Source: Gammaproteobacteria bacterium
GTDB lineage: Bacteria > Pseudomonadota > Gammaproteobacteria > Legionellales > Legionellaceae
Direction: 5' to 3'
NCBI GenBank assembly: GCA_030147635.1
Contig: JASBUZ010000003.1
Location: 1-64,000 of the forward strand
DNA length: 64,000 nt
Shown piece after piece: positions 46,973 through 56,217 of this stretch; position 1 is the first letter of the stretch, and each line of letters starts with the position of its first letter. A program made the translations under genes and the position numbers. The notes under the pieces are model-generated. The model was not told where the DNA came from. It was given only the letters and a program-made list of their open reading frames with translations, and did not search any database.

Positions 46973-47656
46973 AACTGTATAGGTTCCTGAAACCTCATAC
47001 TCTGAGCTGTGTTCTGCCCCTTTTTCACTGAGATAAGCGCGCACCTCAGGTGCATTGTCAGCAGCTAAATCAAGAGGTGTATGACCGGCTGCATTTCTAG
47101 TATTGATGCCTTCTGGGTAGCGCTCCAAACACGATTTCACCATATCAAGCCCCGAAAAATTTGCAGCTAGGTGCAAAGGTAGATTTCCATCTCCATCAAC
47201 AAGGCTCGCCATGCCGTCATAGGACAACATTTTTTTTGCAGCGCCAAGACGCGAATTCATCACTGCAATGTGCACTGGTGCACGCCCCAAAATATTTTGT
47301 GTCCGCAAAAGCGAGGCCGCATCTCCTCTCAAATCTGCATCTTCTTTTTTTAAAGCCACATCAATCAGGTTAACAAAATCATTTTGGGCAATACGATGTA
47401 ATACAGTCTCTTCATAATGATTCTGATGCGATACTGTATCTCGTGAAATCTCCAAGAGCTTCTTAAAAATCCGCCCTTTATCCGCTTTTAGTTCCGTCGA
47501 GTACGTTGCAGGCAATGATAAAGCAGTATACAATGGATAGGCTTGGGTATCGTCTAACTGATGAGCCAAGTGCGCCCCTTCCTCGCTTTTCAATAAACGC
47601 TCTACTTCATTCAAGTTGCCATCTTGTGCTGCTTTATGTAATGGTGTTGTATTCAT
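46958..47656 (-). CDS. Ankyrin-repeat protein
   Basis: A 232-residue protein with about four or five ankyrin repeats: TPLHKAAQDGNLNEVERLL near the start, TVLHRIAQNDFVNLIDVAL, APVHIAVMNSRLGAAKKML, LPLHLAANFSGLDMVKSCL and TPLDLAADNAPEVRAYL. These repeats bind proteins, and ankyrin proteins of Legionella and Coxiella are often secreted effectors. No signal peptide is present. The tail (SEYEVSGTYTVSRLQ) is polar. ATG 47656 follows GAGG by five bases. It shares strand and a 15-base gap with the kinase-like gene upstream, so they are probably co-transcribed. Confidence 0.75.
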   Translation of the reverse strand: MNTTPLHKAAQDGNLNEVERLLKSEEGAHLAHQLDDTQAYPLYTALSLPATYSTELKADKGRIFKKLLEISRDTVSHQNHYEETVLHRIAQNDFVNLIDVALKKEDADLRGDAASLLRTQNILGRAPVHIAVMNSRLGAAKKMLSYDGMASLVDGDGNLPLHLAANFSGLDMVKSCLERYPEGINTRNAAGHTPLDLAADNAPEVRAYLSEKGAEHSSEYEVSGTYTVSRLQ

Positions 47657-47671
47657 CATAACCTCACACTA

Positions 47672-49621
47672 TTATTTTAAATTTGGGGGTACGTTTTCTT
47701 GGTTGGAAACATTCCCAGGTTTTTCTTTTGTGAACTCTTCTTTAAACCTCACAAAGTTCTCCTTAATCTCTTGTGAAGGTTCTGAGCGCCTACCAAACCA
47801 TTTTGAAATACGCCATCCTACCTCACGCTGCATTTCATTCAAAACTGCTTTTTGTGCTTCTGTTTCACCATTTGCTACGGCTGTACGCTCAAGCAATGGT
47901 ACACGTAAATAGGCTGCCTCAATTGCACTTCCTTTTCTAACCAAGCTCGAGGATGAGCTAGAGCTCAAGCGCCGAACTGTCGCTTGAATGGCTAGGTGCT
48001 GTGCCTGATTCTCTCGAAGCTCACGATACACGTCTCTTAATTCTCCTCGAATTTTAACCAAGTCTTCTTCTGTATCTGCCGCTTGAATTAACTCCCGCTT
48101 GCCCTGAACAAAGTCATTCATCACAGAGTCTGCAGCATTAATCCTAAAACGTTCAATATCTTTTAGCATCTGATAAGTTTCGAGCTTTGTTGATACCAAC
48201 TCTTCATGTTCAAAAGAGAATTCTAATAAATCAGGGTATTGTAAAAAAGCGAGTTCTTGCTCTGCAGCTTGTAACGTCAAGTCTGCATGTTCTTCTGACG
48301 TATAAATAAGAGATTTAATAAGATGCTCCAACTCTGCCCCCTTGGACGTTTTAAAAACAGGATCAGTAAAGTCAAAGCTCGCAACATTATGCTTAGTACC
48401 AGTCACCTTTCCTTTTTTATCATACGTATGAAAATAGCTATCCTTACAACCCGTTAAGTATTGATACAGATTTTTCCCAAGCATGTAAGCATGCATTTTA
48501 GAAGCATTTACCACCTCTCTTGAGTCTGAGATAGTGGCAAGCTCAGGCGTTTCCATATGCTTCGAGCGCAGTATTGCATAAAAGGTGTTTTCTTCATCAT
48601 CTAAATTTAGAAAAGCCATAGTCCGAGTTGTGGCCTCTCCATACATATCCTCTTGTTCAATAGTTCTCGTTCGCGCGTGTAAAAATGACTTTTTATCAGC
48701 AATGCGCAACTTTCCAACCTCATCCACCAGCCAGTTCCCATTTTTCATATCAGGAAAACAACACCCATCTTGCTCTATTGCTCTCAAGCAAATCGCCATT
48801 TGGAGGTATAAATCTAGCGCTGACTCGACTCGCTCTTCTGGCGTTGGCTGCGCTTTGCTATGTTGATTGAGACTTCCTGCTGGTTGAAACTCCGTAAACA
48901 ACAACGTTCTCATCGCCGGTTTCCCATCGACTGGGTGCGTACACATCACTTCTCTCTCAGAAGCATCTTCAGTAAATACCTCTTGCATACTGCGGTCTCG
49001 TAAATGCTTAACCACCGATTTAGGCATAGCCATTCTATTTTCAGCTTTTAAAACATTGGTTTTGCCTGTGTGCAGATCGAGTACAGTAAAATTTTTTGAA
49101 TTCCCCCCACCAAGTACACTAATTTCATATCTAGAAAGCATCTTGAGAAACGCTTCTCGGCCAGGCTCATTTTCATCAAACACCTGTTCTGCGAGCTTTT
49201 CTTGTCTAAAGTCTGGTGCTAACAAAACGCTAAGCATTCGCTCTGCTTTTTCGATAGGCATTATTTTCAAGTATTCAGGAAAGCTCAGTGGAACACCTTC
49301 TGGCACAGGCGTAAAAATGGCCTTTTCTTTTAATATGTCTTGAAAAAGTTGCTTGTGAAATTTTTGGTAATAATCAGGGAAAAAAACCTTTAATTCATCT
49401 GGGTATTCTCGGTCAACTCGGTCAACTTCCCGCTCAAGTGCTGCCAAAGCTTCTAATTTGGCACCGTGCTCTTCCACCTGATTATATGCTTCTACAAGCT
49501 CGTCAATACGTGCCACATCAAGCTCTAAAGCACGCTTAAACTTCCCTGCATACGCCTGAGCGTTTTTTGATCTATCCTCCGGAATCACCACTTCAATTGA
49601 AACTATTTTTCTAATTGGCAT
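47672..49621 (-). CDS. Protein kinase-fold protein, candidate effector
   Basis: A 649-residue protein. After a helical N-terminal region (1-160), a kinase-type fold is visible: a Gly-rich loop VLGGGNSKNF (169-178), VLKAE with Lys192, an alpha-C type Glu near 222-224, a hinge LLFTEFQPAGSL (240-251), the catalytic loop FPDMKNGNWL with D291, K293 and N296, and IADKKS with Asp309 in the DFG place. The rest (about 400-649) is helical and charged, with a Glu-rich stretch near the C-terminus (KEEFTKEK). Legionella has several kinase-fold effectors. Activity, substrates and export are unproven; an AMPylase or pseudokinase is an alternative. Confidence 0.6.
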   Translation of the reverse strand: MPIRKIVSIEVVIPEDRSKNAQAYAGKFKRALELDVARIDELVEAYNQVEEHGAKLEALAALEREVDRVDREYPDELKVFFPDYYQKFHKQLFQDILKEKAIFTPVPEGVPLSFPEYLKIMPIEKAERMLSVLLAPDFRQEKLAEQVFDENEPGREAFLKMLSRYEISVLGGGNSKNFTVLDLHTGKTNVLKAENRMAMPKSVVKHLRDRSMQEVFTEDASEREVMCTHPVDGKPAMRTLLFTEFQPAGSLNQHSKAQPTPEERVESALDLYLQMAICLRAIEQDGCCFPDMKNGNWLVDEVGKLRIADKKSFLHARTRTIEQEDMYGEATTRTMAFLNLDDEENTFYAILRSKHMETPELATISDSREVVNASKMHAYMLGKNLYQYLTGCKDSYFHTYDKKGKVTGTKHNVASFDFTDPVFKTSKGAELEHLIKSLIYTSEEHADLTLQAAEQELAFLQYPDLLEFSFEHEELVSTKLETYQMLKDIERFRINAADSVMNDFVQGKRELIQAADTEEDLVKIRGELRDVYRELRENQAQHLAIQATVRRLSSSSSSSLVRKGSAIEAAYLRVPLLERTAVANGETEAQKAVLNEMQREVGWRISKWFGRRSEPSQEIKENFVRFKEEFTKEKPGNVSNQENVPPNLK

Positions 49622-49663
49622 AATTTCGCTCTCAAACTACAATTACCTTGAGTATAGAATCTA

Positions 49664-49692
49664 TTTTAAAAAAATACTTTTTGTGTTAAAAT
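49664..49692 (+). promoter_or_regulatory. Putative promoter of the OTU-like gene
   Basis: TGTTAAAAT (49684-49692) resembles an extended -10, with TTTTAA (49664-49669) at a 17-base spacer. The start codon follows about 35 bases later. Confidence 0.35.
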
Positions 49693-49727
49693 CAATCTAT
49701 TGGAGCACTTGCATTAGGAGCAACATC

Positions 49728-50501
49728 ATGGCGTTAGCTGATACAATACAAACTGCCCTTGGCCGAAATCCCGAGGATTTTTTAGTGGACGAAAGGCGTA
49801 TACAAGCTATGCTTGCGGGAGAGCTTCGTCGAAAAGCAATTGAGCATCTAGGGACCGCTAATACACCGGTTGCTGAAGGGTTTCGCGGCGAATACATCAA
49901 TGCGGGTCAGCACTTACATGGCAATCCCCCCCATGTTGAAGAATTTTTAGCACAACAAAGTCAAGATGGTGCTTGGGGTACTTATATTGAGGCTGAAGCC
50001 TTAGGCGAAGCACTTGGCTGTCATGTTGTTGTCACCGATATATCAGGCGATAAAGTACGAAAACCTTATTGTTTATATAATGCCGGTGATAATAAGGCTG
50101 AAATCCTCCATCTCACGCTTGAAAATAATCGACATTGGTCAGTCAATAACAACACACGAGGCGACGGCAACTGTTTATATAACGCATTCGCACAGGCGCT
50201 GCGCCAACACATTGTTGACCAACATCAGGCAGAACACCAAGATACACAACCCCTTGCTGCTGAAATAGCAGCAGTAGAAACTCAAAAAACGGCACTTTTA
50301 GCTGTTATTTGCAAACAACCCTCTCCAGAAGAGCGCGAGCAAGCACTGGCCGACGAAAAAAGGCGTATTGAGTCTCTACCTCCTGAAGAACGTACTCAGA
50401 TTGCAGAAGATCATAAGCTTGCTCTCAAGCTTGCACTGGAAGAGCTTGAGCCACAACCGGATGCTAAATCTCGTCCAGAAGCAGGGCCAACTCTTAAATA
50501 A
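49728..50501 (+). CDS. OTU-type cysteine protease-like protein with permuted order
   Basis: A 257-residue protein carrying the parts of an ovarian tumour (OTU) deubiquitinase. GDGNCLYNAF (145-154) has the catalytic Asp146 and Cys149. WGTYIEAEALGEALGCHVVV (83-102) matches the WGxxxEL...ALA segment, and ILHLTLENNRHWS (126-138) carries the His136 expected at the end of an OTU domain. In ordinary OTUs the Cys motif comes first and the His last; here His precedes Cys, as if the domain were circularly permuted. The last 100 residues are helical and Glu/Gln-rich. ATG 49728 has AGGAG seven bases upstream. If secreted it would cut ubiquitin in host cells. Confidence 0.7.
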   Translation: MALADTIQTALGRNPEDFLVDERRIQAMLAGELRRKAIEHLGTANTPVAEGFRGEYINAGQHLHGNPPHVEEFLAQQSQDGAWGTYIEAEALGEALGCHVVVTDISGDKVRKPYCLYNAGDNKAEILHLTLENNRHWSVNNNTRGDGNCLYNAFAQALRQHIVDQHQAEHQDTQPLAAEIAAVETQKTALLAVICKQPSPEEREQALADEKRRIESLPPEERTQIAEDHKLALKLALEELEPQPDAKSRPEAGPTLK

Positions 50502-50506
50502 TCGGC

Positions 50507-51490
50507 TTAAACCACTTGATTGGTGAGCTCACCCACCTTATCTATCATCATATTCAACACACTGCCACTTTGTAGCCAACAGCCATTTTCCATACCACAA
50601 CCGCCAGGTAGTGTACCTGAGCCAAAGAGCTCACCTACATGCAGCTGCTCGTCTTTGGAAACATAAGCAATCGCTTCAGCCAATGAATACTGCATATTTT
50701 CAGTGGAGCATGGTATATTTTTTAGGCCATTAATGGTCACAGACGCCTGCAAACAGTTGATGCTATCGTTCACTTCATCTGCGGTCACCATAACTGGTGA
50801 GATTGCGTTTAAGAAATGTTTTGCCTTTTGTGGACCAAAGCCTGATTGCATTTCCGGAAATTGAATGTCTCTGGCACTCAAATCGTTCAAAACCACATAG
50901 CCGCCAATGGCCTGTTCAGCTTCTTTAGGCGTTGCATCCATCAAAGGCTCAGCCAATATTGCGCCAAGCTCAAGCTCATAGTCTAGTGCGTCTGTGTAAG
51001 ATGGGATATGAATATCCTCATCTGAAGTAATAAAGTTTAGGTGATTACCAAAGTAATACAGGGGCTTTTGATACCAAATCGCAGGCGGCTTAAATTTGGG
51101 AAAGGTTCTGCCTGTCAAGCGTTCATACAGTTGTACTGTTCTGTATTTTTTGGGTAAAAAACGTTTCACAAATCCGCGCGATGCATCAGTAAAGTGTTTT
51201 TCAAACAGTAAGAAATCTCTAAACGATAAGGGTTGAAGTGGTAGAATAATTTCTCCAGCATCAGGAGAAACCTCTGAAGCCACCAGCTTTTCAGAAAGCG
51301 CCTCCCACCCCTCTTGTCCGAGGCTAAGTACACTGAGTAAATTGCTCGCCAAATCATCTCGAGCAATAAAGCGTTTGCTAATCTCACGCAAACCTTTAAC
51401 TGCTGAGAGACGAATCCACTCATCTGTTGTATCAGGCTTCAGTGCCTCAACTTGTGGGCCTTGCTCGGTTAATACGCGTCTTAATTTCAT
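50507..51490 (-). CDS. Fumarylacetoacetate hydrolase family protein
   Basis: A 327-residue FAH-fold protein. The metal-binding and catalytic segments are visible: SFRDFLLFEKH, YYFGNHLNF, DYELELGAILAEP, GYVVLNDLSARDIQ and the C-terminal GELFGSGTLPGGCGME. Family members cleave carbon-carbon bonds in aromatic breakdown, for instance the last step of tyrosine or homogentisate catabolism; the long N-terminal domain suits this. It starts four bases before the stop of the FAD monooxygenase gene (ATGA overlap), so both act in one pathway, probably an aromatic one. The exact substrate is not readable. Confidence 0.82.
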   Translation of the reverse strand: MKLRRVLTEQGPQVEALKPDTTDEWIRLSAVKGLREISKRFIARDDLASNLLSVLSLGQEGWEALSEKLVASEVSPDAGEIILPLQPLSFRDFLLFEKHFTDASRGFVKRFLPKKYRTVQLYERLTGRTFPKFKPPAIWYQKPLYYFGNHLNFITSDEDIHIPSYTDALDYELELGAILAEPLMDATPKEAEQAIGGYVVLNDLSARDIQFPEMQSGFGPQKAKHFLNAISPVMVTADEVNDSINCLQASVTINGLKNIPCSTENMQYSLAEAIAYVSKDEQLHVGELFGSGTLPGGCGMENGCWLQSGSVLNMMIDKVGELTNQVV

Positions 51491-52668
51491 AATACAACCT
51501 CGTCTGCATGCGCTGACTGAATAAACTGTTGCACTTCATTCAGAGGACAACTCGATAACAAATGCCTCCACCCTGCTACATTGAGTGGCCCTTTTTTCAT
51601 AATCAATAAATTACGAGCCAGTAAAGACCACTTTGAATTCACTTTAATAAACGATTTAATGCCATCATCTGAGGTTTTGACAATCCAATTAACACGAGCG
51701 CTACGCAGCTTTTGATAATATTTGAGTGCTTCTCGTACTTCAAACTTGGCAAGTAGTTCAGATAACACAATCACATCTTCAAACGCACAAGCAGCCCCCT
51801 GCTGAAGCATAGGCGAGCAAGCATTACTGGCATCACCAACGAGTGCAATATCCCCTTCGGTGAATAATGGCTTAGGCACCGAACGAAGGCGCCCAGTATA
51901 AATCGCTTCACTCGGTGGAAGCATTTCAAGTAAAGGCTTCGCCACCCCTTGATAGTACTTAAATAAATTTAAGATATGAGTATGCGCACCTGATGACGCT
52001 CCGTATTGGTTATTTGCATCGGCTTGATGTAAATAGCAATAAACCGCATTAGGCCCAACTGGATAGGCTAAAAATACATTCTGCATACCCAGCATGTAGG
52101 TCGGTTGCAGCCCTTTGGTGGGATAAGCTGCAACCCAGCGCCAATTGGTTACACCTAAATCATCCAGAGGAGGTGCTTCAAATCCTAACTCTCGTACTGA
52201 AGAGTAAAGGCCATCCGCTCCAACGACTGCATCATAGTACCCACTTAAGCTTGCCTCAGAACAAGTCACTTGAACGCCTTGCTTCAGCTGTTTCAGCTCG
52301 GTAATAGAAGTATCAAAGTGAATGTTATCTTCGAGTCCATCCGTCAAAATTTCTTGCAACTTACTGCGTTTAAGCGCTACAAACTTATCAGTACTCAGAG
52401 GTGCATCTAAGAGCGAGGCTTGACTGATCACACGTCCGTTGGGACGCGCATAAATGATTTGCTTCACCTGATGCATATGGTTCAATGCTTCAGATAATCC
52501 CATATACCTCAGGCATCGCACGGCATTGGCAGGCAGCGCGATGCCAGCACCAACGGTTTCCAGCTGTGATTTTTTCTCCAGCAAGGTATATGAAATACCA
52601 TGCTTTTTAAGTTGTCTTGCTAAACAAAGTCCAGCAATCCCCGCTCCAGAAATTAAAATTTTTTTCAT
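51487..52668 (-). CDS. FAD-dependent aromatic hydroxylase-like monooxygenase
   Basis: A 393-residue flavoprotein of the group A monooxygenases. It has the N-terminal FAD motif ILISGAGIAGLCLARQLKKHG, the NADPH/FAD linker DAVVGADGLYSSVRE and the second FAD motif GDIALVGDASNACSPMLQQGA. Such enzymes hydroxylate salicylate, hydroxybenzoate and similar rings. Its stop overlaps the FAH-family start, so ring hydroxylation followed by cleavage is a fair guess. ATG 52668 follows the relA stop by two bases. Confidence 0.85.
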   Translation of the reverse strand: MKKILISGAGIAGLCLARQLKKHGISYTLLEKKSQLETVGAGIALPANAVRCLRYMGLSEALNHMHQVKQIIYARPNGRVISQASLLDAPLSTDKFVALKRSKLQEILTDGLEDNIHFDTSITELKQLKQGVQVTCSEASLSGYYDAVVGADGLYSSVRELGFEAPPLDDLGVTNWRWVAAYPTKGLQPTYMLGMQNVFLAYPVGPNAVYCYLHQADANNQYGASSGAHTHILNLFKYYQGVAKPLLEMLPPSEAIYTGRLRSVPKPLFTEGDIALVGDASNACSPMLQQGAACAFEDVIVLSELLAKFEVREALKYYQKLRSARVNWIVKTSDDGIKSFIKVNSKWSLLARNLLIMKKGPLNVAGWRHLLSSCPLNEVQQFIQSAHADEVVL

Positions 52669-52670
52669 TT

Positions 52671-54884
52671 CTACACCTGACGACGTGCCTCTAATACATT
52701 GGGAACTTGCTCAAGTTGCATCAAAAGACGCGATAAACTGCTTAAACCCGCCACCTCAACAGTCAGCGTAATATGCGTCATATTGTCCTGTTTATGTAGT
52801 TGGGTTTGCATTGAAAACAAATAAGCTTTCTCGTTGGCAAGTAACGCACTGATATCTCTCAACAGCCCCTGTCTATCAAAAGCACGAATTAAAATATCAA
52901 CTGCATAACGCTCACTGGTTTCATTGCCCCATGTGACCTCCAAAAATCGATCTCTTTGTTTTTCGGTTGAGTGTAAAATGTTAGTACAGTCTTGTCGGTG
53001 TACAGAAACACCTCGCCCAACTGTGACATAACCAATCACTGGGTCTCCTGGTACAGGTTGGCAGCAACGAGCCATATGCATCAACACATGCTCCACCCCT
53101 TCTACCCGTAAATCATCACTCGATAAAGCTGCACGCTTAGGGGGCAACTTCACCATATGCTCCATGGTACTATCCGGCTCTTCTTCCGGTGGCTTTAGGC
53201 GAGAAATCACTTGTCCAAGCTTTAAGTCTCCACGCCCTAAAGCCGCGCGCAAATCATCCACACGCTTTAAGTTAAAGTCGGGCAGCACTTCTCTCAAGCG
53301 CTCGGCACGTATACCGAGTGCTTTTAATTCTTTATCGAGTATCTCTTGGCCAATAAGTTTATGCTTTTCATAGTCTTCCATCTTAAACCAGTGCAACACT
53401 TTAGCTTTAGCACGAGATGTTTTCAAAAAGCCAAGATGGGGGTTAATCCAGTCTCGTGAAGGCTTTAACTCTTTTCCAGTTAAAATCTCAACCTTATCGC
53501 CTGTTTTCAGCTGATAGGTCAGCGGTACGATATGCCCATTCACTTTAGCCCCCCGGCAGCGATGCCCAATATCACTATGCACTTGATAGGCAAAATCAAG
53601 CGATGTTACCCCATGAGGTAAATCTAAAATATCGCCATCGGGTGTAAAGACATAAACTCTATCATCCAGAAACTCCGATTCAATTTCATCGGACACCCCT
53701 TGGCTCATTGCCATCTCACGGTGCCATGCCAAAACCTCTCGCAGCCACTCAATTTTACGTTCGTGAGACTCTTGGACTTCGCCCGATGACTCTTTGTATT
53801 TCCAGTGGGCAGCAACCCCCATCTCAGCTTGGTCATGCATTTGAAAGGTGCGAATTTGCACTTCAAACACCTGGCCTTCAGGCCCACGTACTGCAGTATG
53901 CAGAGACTGATAGCCATTCGGCTTAGTTTGAGAAATATAATCATCAAACTCACTTGGAATTTGTTCCCACAAACCATGCACTACACTTAAAACTTCATAA
54001 CACTGCTCGGTGGTTTCCACTAAAATCCGCACCGCTGTAGCATCATAAATCTCTTCCAGTGACACATTTTTTCGAATCATTTTGCGATAAATACTGTGGA
54101 TATGCTTGGAACGTCCGTAAACCGCAAAATGTGAAATATCCATATTTGCAATGTGTAGGTTAAGCTCTTTAACTACCCAATCCACATAACGATCGCGTTC
54201 AAGGCGCTTGGCTTTCAAGCCAGCGGCAATGGCTTTGTAATCTTCCGGGTGTAAGTAGCGAAAAGCTAAATCTTCCATCTCCCACTTGATGGCACCAATC
54301 CCTAAGCGGTTGGCAAGTGGTGCATAAATTTCCATGATTTCCATGGCCAGCTGCTTGCGCCTACTCTCAGGCATTAAGCGAGCACTTCGTATCACGCACA
54401 AACGCTCAGCAAGCTTAATCAACACCACTCGCACGTCGTCGACCATTGCGAGCAGCATTTTTCTGACATTATCGACTTGTTGCTTGTTTTGAGGGAATTT
54501 TCCTGTAAGCTCCTGAACATTGGAGATGGCATTCATACGAGAAACGCCTTGCACAAGCCGTGCGACCTGTCGCCCAAGCTGCTCTTCGATATCTTCTATG
54601 GATAATTCAGCATAATGCACACTTTCAAATAAAATCGCCGCTGCTAATGTATCCTGCCCCACTTGTAAATCAGCCAAGACATCTGCCATAGCAAGCCCTT
54701 GCTGTAGACATGAAATACCAGCTTCAGTGACCTGTTCATGACCTGCAATTTGCGCAAGACCGCAGGCACTACGTACGTGTGCCATGTTTTGAAAGTAGCC
54801 TCGGTTCCCTAACTGTTGAAGCCACCGTTGAACATCAATACTGCCATCTGGGAGTAGTGCAACGCCTTCCTTGACTTTGACCAT
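52671..54884 (-). CDS. relA: GTP pyrophosphokinase RelA
   Basis: RelA makes (p)ppGpp on stalled ribosomes. The 737-residue protein has the synthetase domain with RSKHIHSIYRKM and TKPNGYQSLHTAV, the TGS domain (VYVFTPDGDILDLPHGVTSLDFAY), a zinc-finger region near ARCCQPVPGDPVIGYV and a C-terminal ACT domain. The N-terminal hydrolase domain lacks the HD metal motif (LFESVHYAELSIEDI in the place of HDxxED), so this is the synthetase-only RelA, not SpoT. It starts a run reaching toward the aromatic genes. Confidence 0.93.
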   Translation of the reverse strand: MVKVKEGVALLPDGSIDVQRWLQQLGNRGYFQNMAHVRSACGLAQIAGHEQVTEAGISCLQQGLAMADVLADLQVGQDTLAAAILFESVHYAELSIEDIEEQLGRQVARLVQGVSRMNAISNVQELTGKFPQNKQQVDNVRKMLLAMVDDVRVVLIKLAERLCVIRSARLMPESRRKQLAMEIMEIYAPLANRLGIGAIKWEMEDLAFRYLHPEDYKAIAAGLKAKRLERDRYVDWVVKELNLHIANMDISHFAVYGRSKHIHSIYRKMIRKNVSLEEIYDATAVRILVETTEQCYEVLSVVHGLWEQIPSEFDDYISQTKPNGYQSLHTAVRGPEGQVFEVQIRTFQMHDQAEMGVAAHWKYKESSGEVQESHERKIEWLREVLAWHREMAMSQGVSDEIESEFLDDRVYVFTPDGDILDLPHGVTSLDFAYQVHSDIGHRCRGAKVNGHIVPLTYQLKTGDKVEILTGKELKPSRDWINPHLGFLKTSRAKAKVLHWFKMEDYEKHKLIGQEILDKELKALGIRAERLREVLPDFNLKRVDDLRAALGRGDLKLGQVISRLKPPEEEPDSTMEHMVKLPPKRAALSSDDLRVEGVEHVLMHMARCCQPVPGDPVIGYVTVGRGVSVHRQDCTNILHSTEKQRDRFLEVTWGNETSERYAVDILIRAFDRQGLLRDISALLANEKAYLFSMQTQLHKQDNMTHITLTVEVAGLSSLSRLLMQLEQVPNVLEARRQV

Positions 54885-54894
54885 AGCCTTATCC

Positions 54895-56217
54895 TCATTT
54901 AAAACTTTGCCTAGGTGTATGTTTAAACAACCCCATCACTTCAACATGTGTTGTATGAGGGAACATATCCATCACACCAACTTGCGCTAAACGGTACCCC
55001 TTTTCATTCACCAACACCGATGCGTCCCTGGCAAAGGTCGCTGGATTACAAGAAACGTATAAAATTTCTGAAGGTTCAATGTGCTCTATATGCTTCACGA
55101 TCTCAAGTGCACCGGTACGTGGTGGGTCGAGGAGCATTTTGTTACACGCATAAGCCTTTAAAGGCAGTAGTGCATTTTCATCAGCCAAGTCTGCACACAG
55201 AAAAGAAGCATTCTCGATGCCATTTTGACTGGCATTTTCCGCAGCTCGTAATACCATCTCATCACTGCCTTCAACACCCAAAACTCGTGCTGAAGAACGT
55301 GCCATTGGCAAAGAAAAGTTACCAAGCCCACAAAACAAGTCCAATACCACATCATCAGCAGAAAGCTCTAGAAGCGCGATTGCTTGACTCACCATCGCCC
55401 GGTTAAGGCTTGCATTCACCTGCGTAAAATCAGTTGGATGAAACGAAAACGTTACATCTTGGTCAGGCAACGTATATTGCAGTGTTTCTGAGGTTTCAGG
55501 ATAAAACCGCTGCACAGATTTAACACCTGCTGATTGCAGAAAAATATGAAAGCCCGTTTTATCTGAAAAATCTCGAAGACGCGCTTTGTCTGCGTCACTG
55601 AGTACTTCTAAATGTCGAAACACAAGTACCGTAAAGTTTTCACCTACTGACACTTCAATTTGTGGAAAAGCACGAGGGCTATCCATTTCTCCAATGAGCA
55701 CACTTAAATCCATTAAAGCATCACTCACGGCTTGATTGAGAATAAAGCATTGCTCAATATCAGCAACATATCTTGGATTACGCTTTTCTCGAAAACCAAC
55801 CAATACACGATTTTTTTTAGGGACAAAATTCACACTCAAGCGTGCACTATTTCTGTAGTTCCAAGCGCTATCACCTGATAGGTCGGGTAAAACTTCATCT
55901 GGTTCAACATGACCGATACGAGTCAACATCTCAAGTACCAGCTTTTGCTTTTCATGGATTTGTGCATCTTCTTGCATATGCTGTAGTGAGCAACCACCGC
56001 ATATACCATGATGAAGACAACGAGGTTCTACTCGCACATCAGACGCTTTCTCAATGGTTAAAACACGACCTTCATCAAAATCACGCTTTTTTTTGGTGTA
56101 CTCAAAAGTTACCTGCTCAGCTTCAAGCGCCCCATCAATAAATGTGATTTTACCATCAACGCGGGCAATCCCCCGTCCATCATGACTTAATTTTTCAATC
56201 GATACTGTGTCTGTCAT
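54895..56217 (-). CDS. rlmD: 23S rRNA (uracil-1939-C5)-methyltransferase RlmD
   Basis: RlmD uses SAM to methylate U1939 of 23S rRNA. The 440-residue protein begins with a TRAM domain, has an iron-sulfur site (RCLHHGICGGCSLQHM, four Cys), the SAM-binding DLFCGLGNFSLPMA, the LLDPPRTGA motif and the catalytic Cys in ILYVSCNPATFARD. It overlaps the rluB stop by four bases (ATGA), so the two rRNA-modifying genes are coupled. relA follows ten bases later. Confidence 0.93.
   Translation of the reverse strand: MTDTVSIEKLSHDGRGIARVDGKITFIDGALEAEQVTFEYTKKKRDFDEGRVLTIEKASDVRVEPRCLHHGICGGCSLQHMQEDAQIHEKQKLVLEMLTRIGHVEPDEVLPDLSGDSAWNYRNSARLSVNFVPKKNRVLVGFREKRNPRYVADIEQCFILNQAVSDALMDLSVLIGEMDSPRAFPQIEVSVGENFTVLVFRHLEVLSDADKARLRDFSDKTGFHIFLQSAGVKSVQRFYPETSETLQYTLPDQDVTFSFHPTDFTQVNASLNRAMVSQAIALLELSADDVVLDLFCGLGNFSLPMARSSARVLGVEGSDEMVLRAAENASQNGIENASFLCADLADENALLPLKAYACNKMLLDPPRTGALEIVKHIEHIEPSEILYVSCNPATFARDASVLVNEKGYRLAQVGVMDMFPHTTHVEVMGLFKHTPRQSFK

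Noticed and set aside
52671-54884. SpoT or bifunctional Rel instead of RelA
   Set aside because: The N-terminal HD motif needed for hydrolysis is not present.
54948-55406. 152-codon plus-strand frame opposite rlmD
   Set aside because: It lies wholly inside a certain gene and reads as a mirror peptide without domain character.
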